A program made the translations under genes and the position numbers. A stretch of 64,000 nucleotides of DNA from Fremontodendron californicum (lineage: Eukaryota > Streptophyta > Magnoliopsida > Malvales > Malvaceae), in the NCBI GenBank assembly GCA_030761205.1, contig JAULJL010000029.1, positions 2,859,501 to 2,923,500 on the forward strand, read 5' to 3'. Each line of letters begins with the position of its first letter. The first letter of the stretch is position 1. The notes below the pieces were generated by a model. That model was not told the DNA's origin and searched no databases. It saw nothing but the letters and a program-made list of their open reading frames with translations. This document shows, one piece after another, positions 32,850-42,261 of the stretch.

Positions 32850-35204
32850 AAAAAAGAAGAAGAAGAAAAAAAAGAAAAGAAAAGAAAAAGTGTGATACTC
32901 TGCATATGGGAATTCAGATGATTCCGAATGTAAAAATAGAAATTCTACATATCTATTTCCTCGAGGATTGCTTTTCAATGAGAACGTTCATGCTTCATAT
33001 GATAAATTGCCATCTTTCTTATTCCTTTCACTAAGAAGAAATTATCTTTAGTCACCCATTTGAGCCTTAGGAGTCTTTTCTTTCACTGAACCCTGATTAA
33101 GGATCACCCTCTACACTGGAGGGCAAATGCGAGGAAATACTCCTTCAAAAAAATCATGGCAAAAAGAGCCACCGGAAACAAAAAGCATCATGGCGAAAAG
33201 AGCCATCAAAAACAAAAAAGTTAAAAAAAAAGGTGTGATGTCGAAGAGTGGCAAATGAAAGCCAAGAATGAAAAAGAACCAATTCAAAAAAGAGAGAAAA
33301 GTCCAAAAAGAACAAAGGATTCAAAATAAATCCTCCTCACGAAATGATCCTTGATCCAATCACCCTCAAACATATTTAGGGCCTAAATGTCCTTTCTTTC
33401 TAAACCCGAACCTTGGCCTACATTACGTGCTTTTAAGTCCATTTTGATCAAGCATGGGTATTTAACTTGAAGGGTTTTTCTCAGATTTCACTCCATCTTT
33501 CGAATTTCCATTACCTTGGAAGCATTTAGAATTCTCAGATGCATAGTAGAATGCAAAAAAAAAAAAAAAAGAGAGAGCCAAAAAAGAATGTAAAAGAAGA
33601 GGTTTAAGCCGGAAACTCGAAAAAGATGACTTAAAACTGAACGGAGGACACTTGGATTAAAAACCCGCAAAGGGCGGCCCAAGTACTGATCAGAGATTGA
33701 ATCAATGCTCCATGTAAAGGGGGAAAAAATATCAGAAACTCGAAAAAAAGGGGTAAAGCTCAGTCTGAAGCAACAGCGAAAGCCAAGAAGTCACCCAAGC
33801 AAATGGCAAGCTTAAAAGATATTTCAGAAGAATTAAAATAGGAAGGGTCCAGGATATTTCGTGTATGGGGCATCTGTACCTTCTCCTTTACATTTTCCTT
33901 TTAAACCTCGATATCCATCTTTGTTAAATAAACCTTTTTGCAATAAATTCTTGTTGGCCCTTCCGGGGCATATGGCAATTCCATACCATCTTTCATACAT
34001 GTGATGTATTTTGAATGTTATCAAATTGAATGATGATTAGTAAACATAAAAATCTTTAAATGAAAGGATTTTTTTTTTGCATTACTGTGGATTAGATTTA
34101 AATTTTAGAAGAGGTTTAGAAGCCACTAAAATTGGATGCACTAAACACGTCAATCTAAGATACAGAGAAGATCTCATCAAGTAGAGAAAATTAGAGATAA
34201 GTTGGAAACACCATCACAAAGTCGAAACTGGTGGATCACGGTGAAACCATAGAAAAGCTCATCAAGTAAAGCAAATCAAAAATAGACTGGAAACACTGTC
34301 AAAAACAAAACTTGTAGAGCACGATGAAAACATAGATCGAACAATGGAGTTGGAAAGATTCGTGAACCTCAATGAAATCATGGGTTAAAACTCATAACAA
34401 TCATGTAATTGCATTCAATCCTAGGGAACAAGAATCTTACAAACATTTTCAAAACCTATCATCAGCATCACTGCGTTTGACTAATATTGCATGAACCATG
34501 GAAAGTTTTCTTTCTTAAAATCAACATAGGTGGCATAAAAGGAAGCGAGACGATCCAATTTTTCCTAGACAAGACAACCAGACTTTTCAGACAAAACATC
34601 CAATTTTCCTGGACAAGACAACCAGACTTTTCAGACAAGACATCCAAATTCCCCAGGACAAGACAACCAGACAATTCGGACAAGACATCCAATTCTCCTG
34701 GACAAGACAACCAGTCTTTTCTGACAGGATATCCAATTTTCCTGGACAAGACAACCAGACATTTTGGACAAGGCATCCAACTTTTTCCTGGACAATATAA
34801 ACCAAGCTTCTTGGATAGGACATCCAAGTTTTACAAATCGATTTCGTTTCCTTAAGGCGGATCGAGCCTTGATTAGTCAAGAAACTCAATTTAAGGACAA
34901 TATTTTGTTTTGACCAAGCTTTACCAAGATGAGGTAAGACCCGGGACTTCCGTCAAGGTATTTCCTTCTCTTGCAAATCGAACTCGTTTCCTTAAGACAG
35001 GTCGAGCCTTGATTAGTCAAGGAACTTAATTTAAAGACACATTTCTTTTATTTTACAGTTTACAAGAAATGGAAAATCAAAAAATAAGAAAAAATGCAAA
35101 AAAATAGACTTTTCCCTTTCTTATCTTGCCCATGTGATTTCACTGACTGGACAAAATTATTGTCTAGTTTATCTTTGCCTAATTCTTGATTGTCAGCAAT
35201 AGTC
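32850..35204 (+). other. TatD 3' untranslated region
   Basis: No gene. 32846-32890 is purine-rich; 33105-33130 (GGATCACCCTCTACACTGGA) matches the TatA 3' UTR; poly(A) at 33546-33562; minisatellite at 34550-34830. The 119-, 122- and 100-codon frames around 34468-34889 translate that minisatellite on both strands. Confidence 0.7.
34550..34830 (+). repeat. about 44-bp minisatellite in TatD 3' UTR
   Basis: Six to seven tandem copies of a unit of about 44 bp containing TTTTCCTGGACAAGACAACC and AGACTTTTCAGACAAGACAT, with decay toward the right. It occupies the same position relative to the PPT as the unrelated minisatellite of TatA, so 3' UTR arrays turn over rapidly in this family. Confidence 0.85.
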
Positions 35205-35217
35205 AAAGAGGGGCAGC
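35205..35217 (+). promoter_or_regulatory. TatD polypurine tract
   Basis: AAAGAGGGGCAGC, identical to the TatA PPT, directly before the LTR, whose first bases TATAGACACC show a G-to-A change of the usual TGTAGACACC. Confidence 0.85.
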
Positions 35218-35699
35218 TATAGACACCTAATTTTGTATGGGCCCCTTAAACCGGGCAGATTCTCCTTTTCGACTTCCCAAAATGCAAAGAGACTTCTACG
35301 ATTCCATATATTGGTCCCCAAATCTTTGTTTCGGGGGTCAGGGTAAAAAGTCAACTTCAAAAAAGTCAATCCTAAAAAGTCAACCACTAAAAAAGTCAAC
35401 TCCTAGTCAAAGTCAAGGTTCAAAGTTGAATTGAACAATGGCAAAATAATTTTGACAATCCGAGATCTACAACGAAAGCTATGGAGCTCGAAAGATGGGT
35501 TGTGGAAATTCAGTGTAGAAGAAGACCTAATCCGACAAATTTGGGGAAAACGAAATCGGAGAGGAATTTGATCGTAAAAATTGGGCATTTTCGGACCAAC
35601 TCAAATTCAATATATGACGAAGGGAGTAGAAAATGAAAATCCAAAAATCGAACTCGTTTTGAGCAAAATCGAGGTTTTGGAGGTTAAAGGGCAATCTCG

Positions 35700-36260
35700 A
35701 AAAAATCCCAAAGATAATTCCAGGAAAAATAGCAAACGAGCTCGAAAAATTATGAAAACTTCCAGATATGATTTTCATAATTTTTGGAAGAGATCGGTGA
35801 AGAAAAATCCAGAATCGGAGCTGAAATGAAAAAGGTGAATTTCGGGTGCACTAGTCCAAAAATTTCAAAGGGAAATTCCAGGAAAAATAGGAAACGAGCT
35901 CGAAAAATTATGAAAACTTCCAGATCTGAGTTTTATAATTTTTGGAAGATATTGATAAGGAAAAATCCAGAATCTAAGATCATTTGAAAAATGGAAAAGC
36001 TTGGGCACACTAACCCGAAATTCCCAAAGATAATTCCGGGAAAAATAGAAAACGAGCTCAAAAAATTATGAAAAATTCCAGATATAAGATTTATAATATT
36101 TGAAAGAGATTGGTGAAGAAAAATCCAGAATCGGAGCTCATTTGAAAAGGGCTAAATTTGGGAGGCACTAAACCGAAAATTCAGAGATAAGTCCGACAAA
36201 AATAGCAAATGAGCTCAAAAAAATGTGAAAACCTCCAGAATCAAGTTTTACATTGAATGG
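35700..36260 (+). repeat. 158-160 bp subrepeats in TatD LTR
   Basis: AAACGAGCTCGAAAAATTATG-like phrases recur at about 35733, 35891, 36051 and 36209, spacing 158-160 bp, with GGAAGAGATTGGTGAAGAAA in each unit. This is the same subrepeat family, in inverse orientation, as 4750-5640. Confidence 0.8.
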
Positions 36261-36959
36261 GATAAGTTGAAAGAGACAAATCCAAATTGGGGTCTATTTG
36301 CAATTAAATTAAGTTTCACCTCCATTTTTGTTGTTATCTTGGTTTATTTTCTGATTTGTGAGTTGGAAAGGCTTCATGATCTTGACAATATCAAGTGATT
36401 ATGGTTAGGGGAGGGCTATGCCCATTTGTACCAAACATGGAGCTCAACTTTCCTTGTTCTTTGTTTACTTGTTTTTCTTATTACTTCTTTGCATGCCTAT
36501 ACATATTTTGGTCATGTTTCTTTGCATCATTTTCATGTTGTAATAAGCTTTCAATACCATTCGACCCTCGTATTATTTATTTATTTATTATTATTGTTAT
36601 TTTGTTATGTCTTGCATTTGGCCATGCATCATAGCTTGTATGTTAAGCATGTTTGCATCTTGCATTTTTACCATATAGCATTCGGCCCTTGCATTTTTTT
36701 TTTGTTATGTCTTGCATTTTGTCATGTATCATAACTTGCATGTTTGCATCTTGCATTTTTGCCATATAACATTCGACCATCCTTGTATTTTTTACTTTTT
36801 TATGCCTTGCATTTTGCCATACATCATATCTTGCATTTTAAGAATGCTTTACATTTTGTATTTTTACCATGCATCATATCTTTCATTTTTAGCATGCTCT
36901 ACATTTGTGCACATGATCATGTACTATTCGGCCCTCCCATGTATTTTGGGTCTAGGTCA

Positions 36960-37290
36960 TGCCTTGCATAAGATTTGGTTATGTCATGCATATTAGGTCA
37001 TATAGCTATGTCATGCAATCTAGGGTCATTTTCCATGCCATCTTCATGCCATGTCTATTTCATTCACATGCCATGTCATCACTTCATGCCATGTCACCTA
37101 TGCCATGTCATTATTTCATGCCAGTCATCATTTCATTCCATGTCATTATTTCATGCCATGTCATTATTCCGTGCCATGTCATCTATGCCACATCTTTTAT
37201 TTCATGCCATGTCATCTATGCCATGCCATGTCATTCATTTCATTTCATGCCATGTCATATCATTTGCCATGTCATTTATAGTTTAGGTGC
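36960..37290 (+). repeat. CATGCCATGTCAT array, left
   Basis: Irregular short tandem repeats of CATGCCATGTCAT with TTATTT or CTATG spacers. All three forward frames are open and rich in Met, Pro, Cys and His purely because of the repeat. The array is cut by ElementE and continues at 46675-47345. Confidence 0.8.
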
Positions 37291-38561
37291 ATTTTCATGC
37301 CATACCATCCATATGACATCACCATACATTCGGCCATTCACATGCCACTACCTTGGCCATTTGGCACCTTGATATTTACTACATGTCATTGTATTTTTAT
37401 GCCATAACATTTAATCCCTTAGCATATTTTTATCTTTTTTTTGCCATGTCATTTAGCATGCAAAATTCATGTTTGCCATGTTGATTCAACTCGCATGACA
37501 TTCATCCTCATGTTATGTCACTTGGTTTGTCATGTCATTATGCTTATCATTTTGTTTGCTATGTCAATTACATTCACATGCCTTTATTATCATGTTATGC
37601 TATTCATAACATTTTTAATATATAAGGTAATATTCTCGGGTTTCAATAATTCATGGTTTTCTCTGCTGGGTTTGCCGAAGAGGATATCATTAATCATTAA
37701 AAAAGGAATACCCTTTTCTAAAATAAAAAAATGATTCGGAAATTTTCAAAATAAATAAAACTTTTTATGTTTTGCCAGGGAACATGAAAAGATTTTGGTA
37801 TTAATAAACTCTGAGTCATTCTCAAATAACTTCATCTTATGCCATGTCATTCACATGCCATGTAATTTTATGCCATCACATGCCATGTTATTTTATGTCA
37901 TCACCTTATGCCATGTGATAACTCGTATAATTATATAGTTTTTAGTTATGTTTTATTATTGTTTTGTGTCAAATACGAGTTATTATTGTTTAGTCTAATT
38001 GTGTTTATGATCTTTTATATTTTTATGTAATTTGGTGTTTTTCACAAGTTTCTTTGAGTGATTTCAGATTACTAGAGTTAAGGGCAAATCCAGTTCAGTT
38101 CCAGTTCCGACACCTTTTGCCATATCAGCTATATCTCGAGTTTCACTGAAGCAATAAAGCTGAAATTTTAACCGTGCAAAGTTAAGAGGCATATCTATCT
38201 TTTTCATGTTTTACACTTCTTGAAACGGAGTCGTTTTCGCTAGCGAAATCGGCCATCAAGTTGGCTGATGTGCAATGACGTCTGTGCTGACCTGTTTTCG
38301 TATTTTGCCCATATCTTCTTATCCACATCAGCAAATGAGCTGATTCCAACGGCTATGGATCAGTAACTGATAGGGGAACATTTTTCTAGAAGACCATGTG
38401 ATCAGATCAGGCCTCCAAAATTGACAAAATCGACCATCAAGTTGGCTGATCAAAATTGTCATACAATATGACGAAAATTGTTAGAAAAATGCACCCACCT
38501 ATTATACCTACCTTTGAAATTTGTAAAGCTTGTCTCTTGTCATTTAGCCCTCCAAAATGTG

Positions 38562-38569
38562 TATAAATA
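38562..38569 (+). promoter_or_regulatory. TATA box of the ElementE LTR
   Basis: TATAAATA in AATGTGTATAAATAGAGGGC, repeated at 45483-45490 in the 3' LTR. Predicted transcription start near 38595-38600, which would leave the GTAAGT at 39623 inside the transcript leader. Confidence 0.7.
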
Positions 38570-39622
38570 GAGGGCCTTGGATGATTGTAGAGGATCATAT
38601 TGTACATAGGTAGGATATTAGCCATCGTAATAAAATTCTCTAAGTTTTCTTCTTCTTTCTTTTCTCTAGTTTTCTTTTTCTTTAGAAAGAGCAAGAGGTT
38701 GGATAATTAATATTCTTCTTCTTCTTCTTTCTTTCTTTTATTTTCTTCTTAGATTCTATTTAATTTTATGTTTATAATGCCTATGCTAGGCTAAACTTCT
38801 ATTTGGTTAAGGGTGATTTCAAAGCCCTAGACATGTTTTATAATTGATTTTCAGATTCTATCTATCATTAATTTTCTATCAAAGTTGCTTATGTTCTTCT
38901 ACAAGAATTGTTCATGATGTTGTCTTGATTTGTTTAGGTGTACAACTAGATAGATCTTGATAATTATCTATTGCTAGTTTAGGAGTCTTGATCCGTGTAA
39001 TTGTCTTGATTTCCTATTCATAAGTGGCAATTTGTGATTAATGATTATGGTCAAGTTTTCAATAATTGCAAAGTGGAATATAACCTAAGTTGAACAATCC
39101 GAGCTTATGTGTTTGTTGCTTAGATCAACCTATCTTTCTCATCATAAAGCTGCCATTAAATTGAACTTAGAGAGCTTATTCTAGGTTGTTTGATGGTTAG
39201 AGATTAAATAGAGAGCTTGTTCTATTTAACGACAAACTAAGGAAAGATTGGGATAACAGAGCTTGTTGTTATCTACGGTTGTTAACTTTGATAGTTGGTT
39301 AATGTTGATAGATATGAAATTGATTCTTAATGATGTCTAGTGGTGGAGAATGAAACCTTAACCATATTTTTCATATTTGATTCTTCTTACTTACTTGTTT
39401 TCTTACTTTTCTAGTTTGCTTATTTTTAAAAGTATATTTATTTTTATTGGCTGGTTATAACGCCTAATTTAGTATATATATTTTTATTGGCTGGTTATAC
39501 CGCCTAATTTAGTATATATATTTTTATTGGCTGGTTATACCGCCTTGCATCTTATTCTTATTATTTACTTTATTTTAAATCTGGCTTCAAAAACCCCTTT
39601 TCTTTTATTGTTTTCTTTGAAC

Positions 39623-39628
39623 GTAAGT
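39623..39628 (+). promoter_or_regulatory. candidate 5' splice site in the leader
   Basis: GTAAGT in TTGAACGTAAGTTATAAACT, a good match to the plant donor consensus from +1 to +6 though not at -1. It lies downstream of the TATA box and upstream of the PBS. Joining it to the acceptors at 41361 or 42239 would give short messages for the two captured ORFs. Inferred only. Confidence 0.35.
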
Positions 39629-39757
39629 TATAAACTAATAACTCATAGATTAAAACCCAATCCCTGAGGACTCGACCCTTGCTAATCATTATACTTACAA
39701 TTGGTCTTTTTAGTGCAAGGTTAAATAAGATACACTCTTTTGGGTGCATCAAATTTT

Positions 39758-39775
39758 TGGCGCCGTTGCCGGGGA
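39758..39775 (+). promoter_or_regulatory. ElementE primer-binding site (tRNA-Asp)
   Basis: TGGCGCCGTTGCCGGGGA, six bases after the LTR end, identical to the AthC site. Confidence 0.9.
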
Positions 39776-39893
39776 TTGCTTTCTTTAGTTTATTTGTTAC
39801 TTGGTTTATTCTTATTTTCAGTTCTAATTAGTTTTATTTTCTTGTACATACAAGTTTTTCTTTTCAAATTAAAAAAAAAAAAAAAAAAAAACA

Positions 39894-40832
39894 ATGGAAT
39901 TGAGCAATCTAACACTTGAAGAGTTGGTGGCATACATGAACATGGAGAATCAACAAGCCAATCTCACCTCCCCAGTTCAACAATTGGCCATGGGAAGATG
40001 TCAAGGCCATCAAGTGTTCCAAGACCAACAGTATGATCATTACTCAAACACTTACCATGAGGGATGGTGGGATCATACTAATTATGGCTACTCGAAAAAT
40101 TACCAAGAAGTAGATCCTTATGCCAATTACACTCATCCATCTAGCTTCAATCAATCATGGTCTCAAGAACCAGATCTTTTTCAACCACCACATATGACTC
40201 AAAACTCAGGTACTTCTTTAGAAGATCTTGTCTATTCTCTTGTTACTGATTCTTTGCAATTTCAACAGGAAACAAGGGCAAGCATCCAGAGTTTGGAAAA
40301 GCAAATGAGCCAATTGGCTAGTAGTATGGTGGGATGGGTAGCACAAAGATCTGAAGAACTCCCTGCCCAAACGATGATTAACCTAAAGGAGAATGCTACT
40401 ATTGTGACCTTGAGGAATGAGGAACAAGATGAGGATGAGACAAAATTAGAGATGGATTCTATTCTTGAGGATAATAAAGCCACAGATCCAAATAAGAGTA
40501 TTTCGGCACCTGAGGTAACGTTTGAGATTCCAATTTTTACTAATGTTTCTTCTCCACCTTTTCCTAGTAGATTCGCAAAGTTCAAGGAGGATGAACATGA
40601 ACAAGACACGCTGGAAACCTTAAACAGTTTGTTTGTGGATGTCATTCAACAAGTACCAAAAGATGCACCATTCCTCGATGAGATATGCACCACCAAGGAT
40701 GATGGAATAATACTTGTAATGGAGAATGCATCCACTGTTGTGCAAAGAAAGCTTCCTCTCAAACGCATAAATTTGGGAAATTTCATGTATGAGCCTGACA
40801 AGCCTAAAAAGCCAAGAAAGGGTGTTGGTTAG
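39894..40832 (+). CDS. ElementE ORF1: gag-pol linker relic
   Basis: A 312-residue intact frame, preceded by 21 A (39871-39891). Residues 1-20 (MELSNLTLEELVAYMNMENQ) are not matched in AthC. The rest is collinear with the AthC segment between zinc knuckle and protease: QNSGTSLEDLVYSLVTDSLQ and FQQETRASIQSLEKQMSQLA (about 102-143), PAQTMINLKENATIVTLRNE, SPPFPSRFAKFKEDEHEQDT (about 220), then IQQVPKDAPFLDEIC and VVQRKLPLKRI, stopping before the protease aspartate. The acidic insert DEDETKLEMDSILEDN is extra. Capsid core and zinc knuckle are missing. An open frame in so reduced a gene suggests retained use, for instance contact with Gag of a helper element, but this is inference. The Met at 39894 is the first in frame. 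Confidence 0.85.
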   Translation: MELSNLTLEELVAYMNMENQQANLTSPVQQLAMGRCQGHQVFQDQQYDHYSNTYHEGWWDHTNYGYSKNYQEVDPYANYTHPSSFNQSWSQEPDLFQPPHMTQNSGTSLEDLVYSLVTDSLQFQQETRASIQSLEKQMSQLASSMVGWVAQRSEELPAQTMINLKENATIVTLRNEEQDEDETKLEMDSILEDNKATDPNKSISAPEVTFEIPIFTNVSSPPFPSRFAKFKEDEHEQDTLETLNSLFVDVIQQVPKDAPFLDEICTTKDDGIILVMENASTVVQRKLPLKRINLGNFMYEPDKPKKPRKGVG

Positions 40833-40856
40833 ATTCAAAACACTAACTCAAGTGTT

Positions 40857-40877
40857 AATTGGGAAGGCAGCCCAATT
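40857..40877 (+). promoter_or_regulatory. conserved post-ORF hairpin in ElementE
   Basis: AATTGGG-AAGGCAG-CCCAATT, a perfect 7-bp stem 24 bases after the ORF1 stop. It corresponds to TTGGGAGGCAACCCAA of AthC and to the AthG motif, with a longer stem. Confidence 0.6.
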
Positions 40878-40968
40878 AAAGATGAAATTGCCAACCTTCC
40901 ATATTCAGATTTGCTTTCTCTTTCTTTTCCTTTTTCTTTTATTATTTTTATTGTTTTTATTTTATTTC

Positions 40969-41163
40969 TTATGTTTCTTTGTTAATTGTGTTTACTGCTT
41001 TTAAGTTCATTTAGGCTGCATAAGTTTCTTTTGTTTAATAGTTCTTTTCTCTTACATATAATTCTTGCATTGGGGGATAATAGCATTACATTAATGACAA
41101 TGTAAGAATTATGTGTGGGGGGAAGAATTTAGGATTTTATTTAGAGTGTTTTGTTTTTGAGTT
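40969..41163 (+). repeat. cassette-flanking direct repeat, copy 1
   Basis: Element 3' UTR sequence from about TATGTTTCTTTGTTAATTGT through the hairpin (41054-41116) and PPT-like ATGTGTGGGGGGAAG to GAGTGTTTTGTTTTTGA. It is related to 43116-43345 and to AthC 27370-27510, and closest to AthC. It marks the left edge of the captured cassette. Confidence 0.75.
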
Positions 41164-41341
41164 TTTTTTTTTTTATGTTGTTTTTCTTTCTGATCCTTGT
41201 TTTGAAAATAACTAGATGTAAATATAATTTATATTTTTTTACCCCGGTTAAATGGCGGATAACGGTACTCCGTGATTATTTAAATCGGTTCCATCAGCTA
41301 CCCACAAAACTGATATTGTATATAAATTTCTCTTTCAATTT

Positions 41342-41362
41342 CTCTTTCATTTTTTTTTCAGG
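41342..41362 (+). promoter_or_regulatory. 3' splice site before the cysteine-rich ORF
   Basis: CTCTTTCATTTTTTTTTCAG followed by G and ATGG: a long pyrimidine tract and CAG one base before the start codon, which itself has A at -3 and G at +4. A TATA-like TGTATATAAATT lies at about 41317, so an internal promoter is the alternative. Confidence 0.55.
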
Positions 41363-41899
41363 ATGGATGATATTCTCACAAGATTGCAGAAACGATTTCC
41401 TCCTTTTCCTCGAAATATTTTACTGAAGCTTTACCAAGTTCGATTTGAAAGATTAAGAATGCTTATGCACAAAGGGATTCCTGGACACATACGTTGGATA
41501 ATTGAAGCCAAGGTACGTGAAGATGAATATCTTCCTATTTTGCATTTACCAGGTACAGGTAGAAGCACTTTTGCAAAGAAGCGACGAGCAAAGCGCATGA
41601 GTTCAAACTGCCACAAATGTGCACGATGGACGTGTAACGGTAAATGTCGTTCTATTGGGATTCCGTCCTCTAATCGAGATGATAAAATTGAATTCATTAA
41701 GGATGGACTGAGTAAGGAGAATTTGGGTAATATCCAACTTTCTCTTGAGACGCATCCTAGTGGAGACGTACAAAGAGAAATTCTTGATTTATGGCCGCAA
41801 TTCCAAAGGGAATGGCAACATCTTGGGAATCTGATGTTAAAAGACCCTGTTTGCCAGCTTGTAAGAAAACTGGATGGGAAGCATATCCTCGACTCATAG
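41363..41899 (+). CDS. basic cysteine-rich protein, viral NABP-like
   Basis: An intact 178-residue frame. Residues 1-60 are basic-hydrophobic and mostly helical in character. Residues about 64-80 read GTGRSTFAKKRRAKRMS, a basic tract like a nuclear localisation and RNA-binding signal, followed at once by CHKCARWTCNGKC (about 82-94), a compact four-Cys putative zinc motif, then a segment with IEFIKDGLSKENL. The order GxGxS-[FY]-A-basic tract-CxxC-...-C and the following FI.DG segment resemble the 3'-proximal nucleic-acid-binding proteins of carlaviruses and allexiviruses, which act as silencing suppressors and in one case as a transcription factor promoting cell growth. The acidic-aromatic C-terminal 60 residues are extra, and those proteins are usually 90-130 residues long. 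Start: first ATG after a strong acceptor. The family assignment is by motif only and needs a profile search; a host zinc-binding protein is the alternative. Confidence 0.6.
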   Translation: MDDILTRLQKRFPPFPRNILLKLYQVRFERLRMLMHKGIPGHIRWIIEAKVREDEYLPILHLPGTGRSTFAKKRRAKRMSSNCHKCARWTCNGKCRSIGIPSSNRDDKIEFIKDGLSKENLGNIQLSLETHPSGDVQREILDLWPQFQREWQHLGNLMLKDPVCQLVRKLDGKHILDS

Positions 41900-42261
41900 A
41901 AGGCATTTAAGCCGTTTCTGGACGTAAAACCAGAGGAAGATGTGAGCCACAATCACAACTACAATAAATGACTTCTCAGCTTTTGGTTTGATTTGCAATA
42001 ACTTCATTTTGGTTTAATTTACGTGTTGTTCGATTTGTGTAATTATTCTTTTTTTTATTTGTCTTTTACGGTTGATTTTTCTTCTCTTTTTGATTTTCTT
42101 CCTGAAATCACGCAAAAATCTTTTGTTAGGTTAACATTTTCTTCTGACAGGTCAGATACACTTTCGGCGACATTATTACTCTTGTCTGATTCACTACTCA
42201 GTCCTCTATATATTACACCATGTACTCATTCTCTTTCAGGCACTCGAAAAAAAAGAAAAAA
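41900..42261 (+). promoter_or_regulatory. intergenic leader with splice acceptor for the LOG-like ORF
   Basis: AT-rich, no ORF. Holds TCTATATATTACACC (TATA-like, near 42206) and the acceptor TACTCATTCTCTTTCAG ending at 42239, followed by GCACTCG, an A-rich stretch and ATGG at 42262. Weaker acceptors lie near 42129 and 42151. An upstream in-frame ATG at 42220 lies before the acceptor and would be spliced out. Confidence 0.5.

Larger units (their letters stand above)
35218..37915 (+). repeat. TatD LTR, left part
   Basis: TATAGACACCTAATTTTGTA onward, with 158-160 bp subrepeats (35700-36260) and CATG-rich repeats (36600-37290). Interrupted at 37916 by ElementE (TSD CCATG, 37911-37915). Frames in this part (35237-37734) are repeat translations. 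Confidence 0.88.
37916..39751 (+). repeat. ElementE 5' LTR, 1836 bp
   Basis: TGATAACTCGTATAATTATA to TTTTGGGTGCATCA. It opens with an 11-bp inverted repeat ATAACTCGTAT (37918-37928) and ATACGAGTTAT (37973-37983). A tandem triplet of about 42 bp around TTTTTATTGGCTGGTTATAC lies at 39441-39545. From about 38690 on it closely follows the AthC LTR; the first 770 bp do not. Confidence 0.94.

Noticed and set aside
34468..34889. ORFs of 100-122 codons on both strands, and a CRISPR-like regular array
   Set aside because: Tandem minisatellite without unique spacers in a retrotransposon 3' UTR; frames follow the repeat.
38437..38694. 85-codon minus-strand ORF, duplicated at 45358-45615
   Set aside because: It is in the LTR, so the duplication is the LTR pair; antisense to the TATA region, no domain.
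42220..42261. Upstream Met adding 14 residues to the LOG-like protein
   Set aside because: It precedes a strong splice acceptor at 42239 and adds only a non-conserved Lys-rich leader; 42262 has a better start context.
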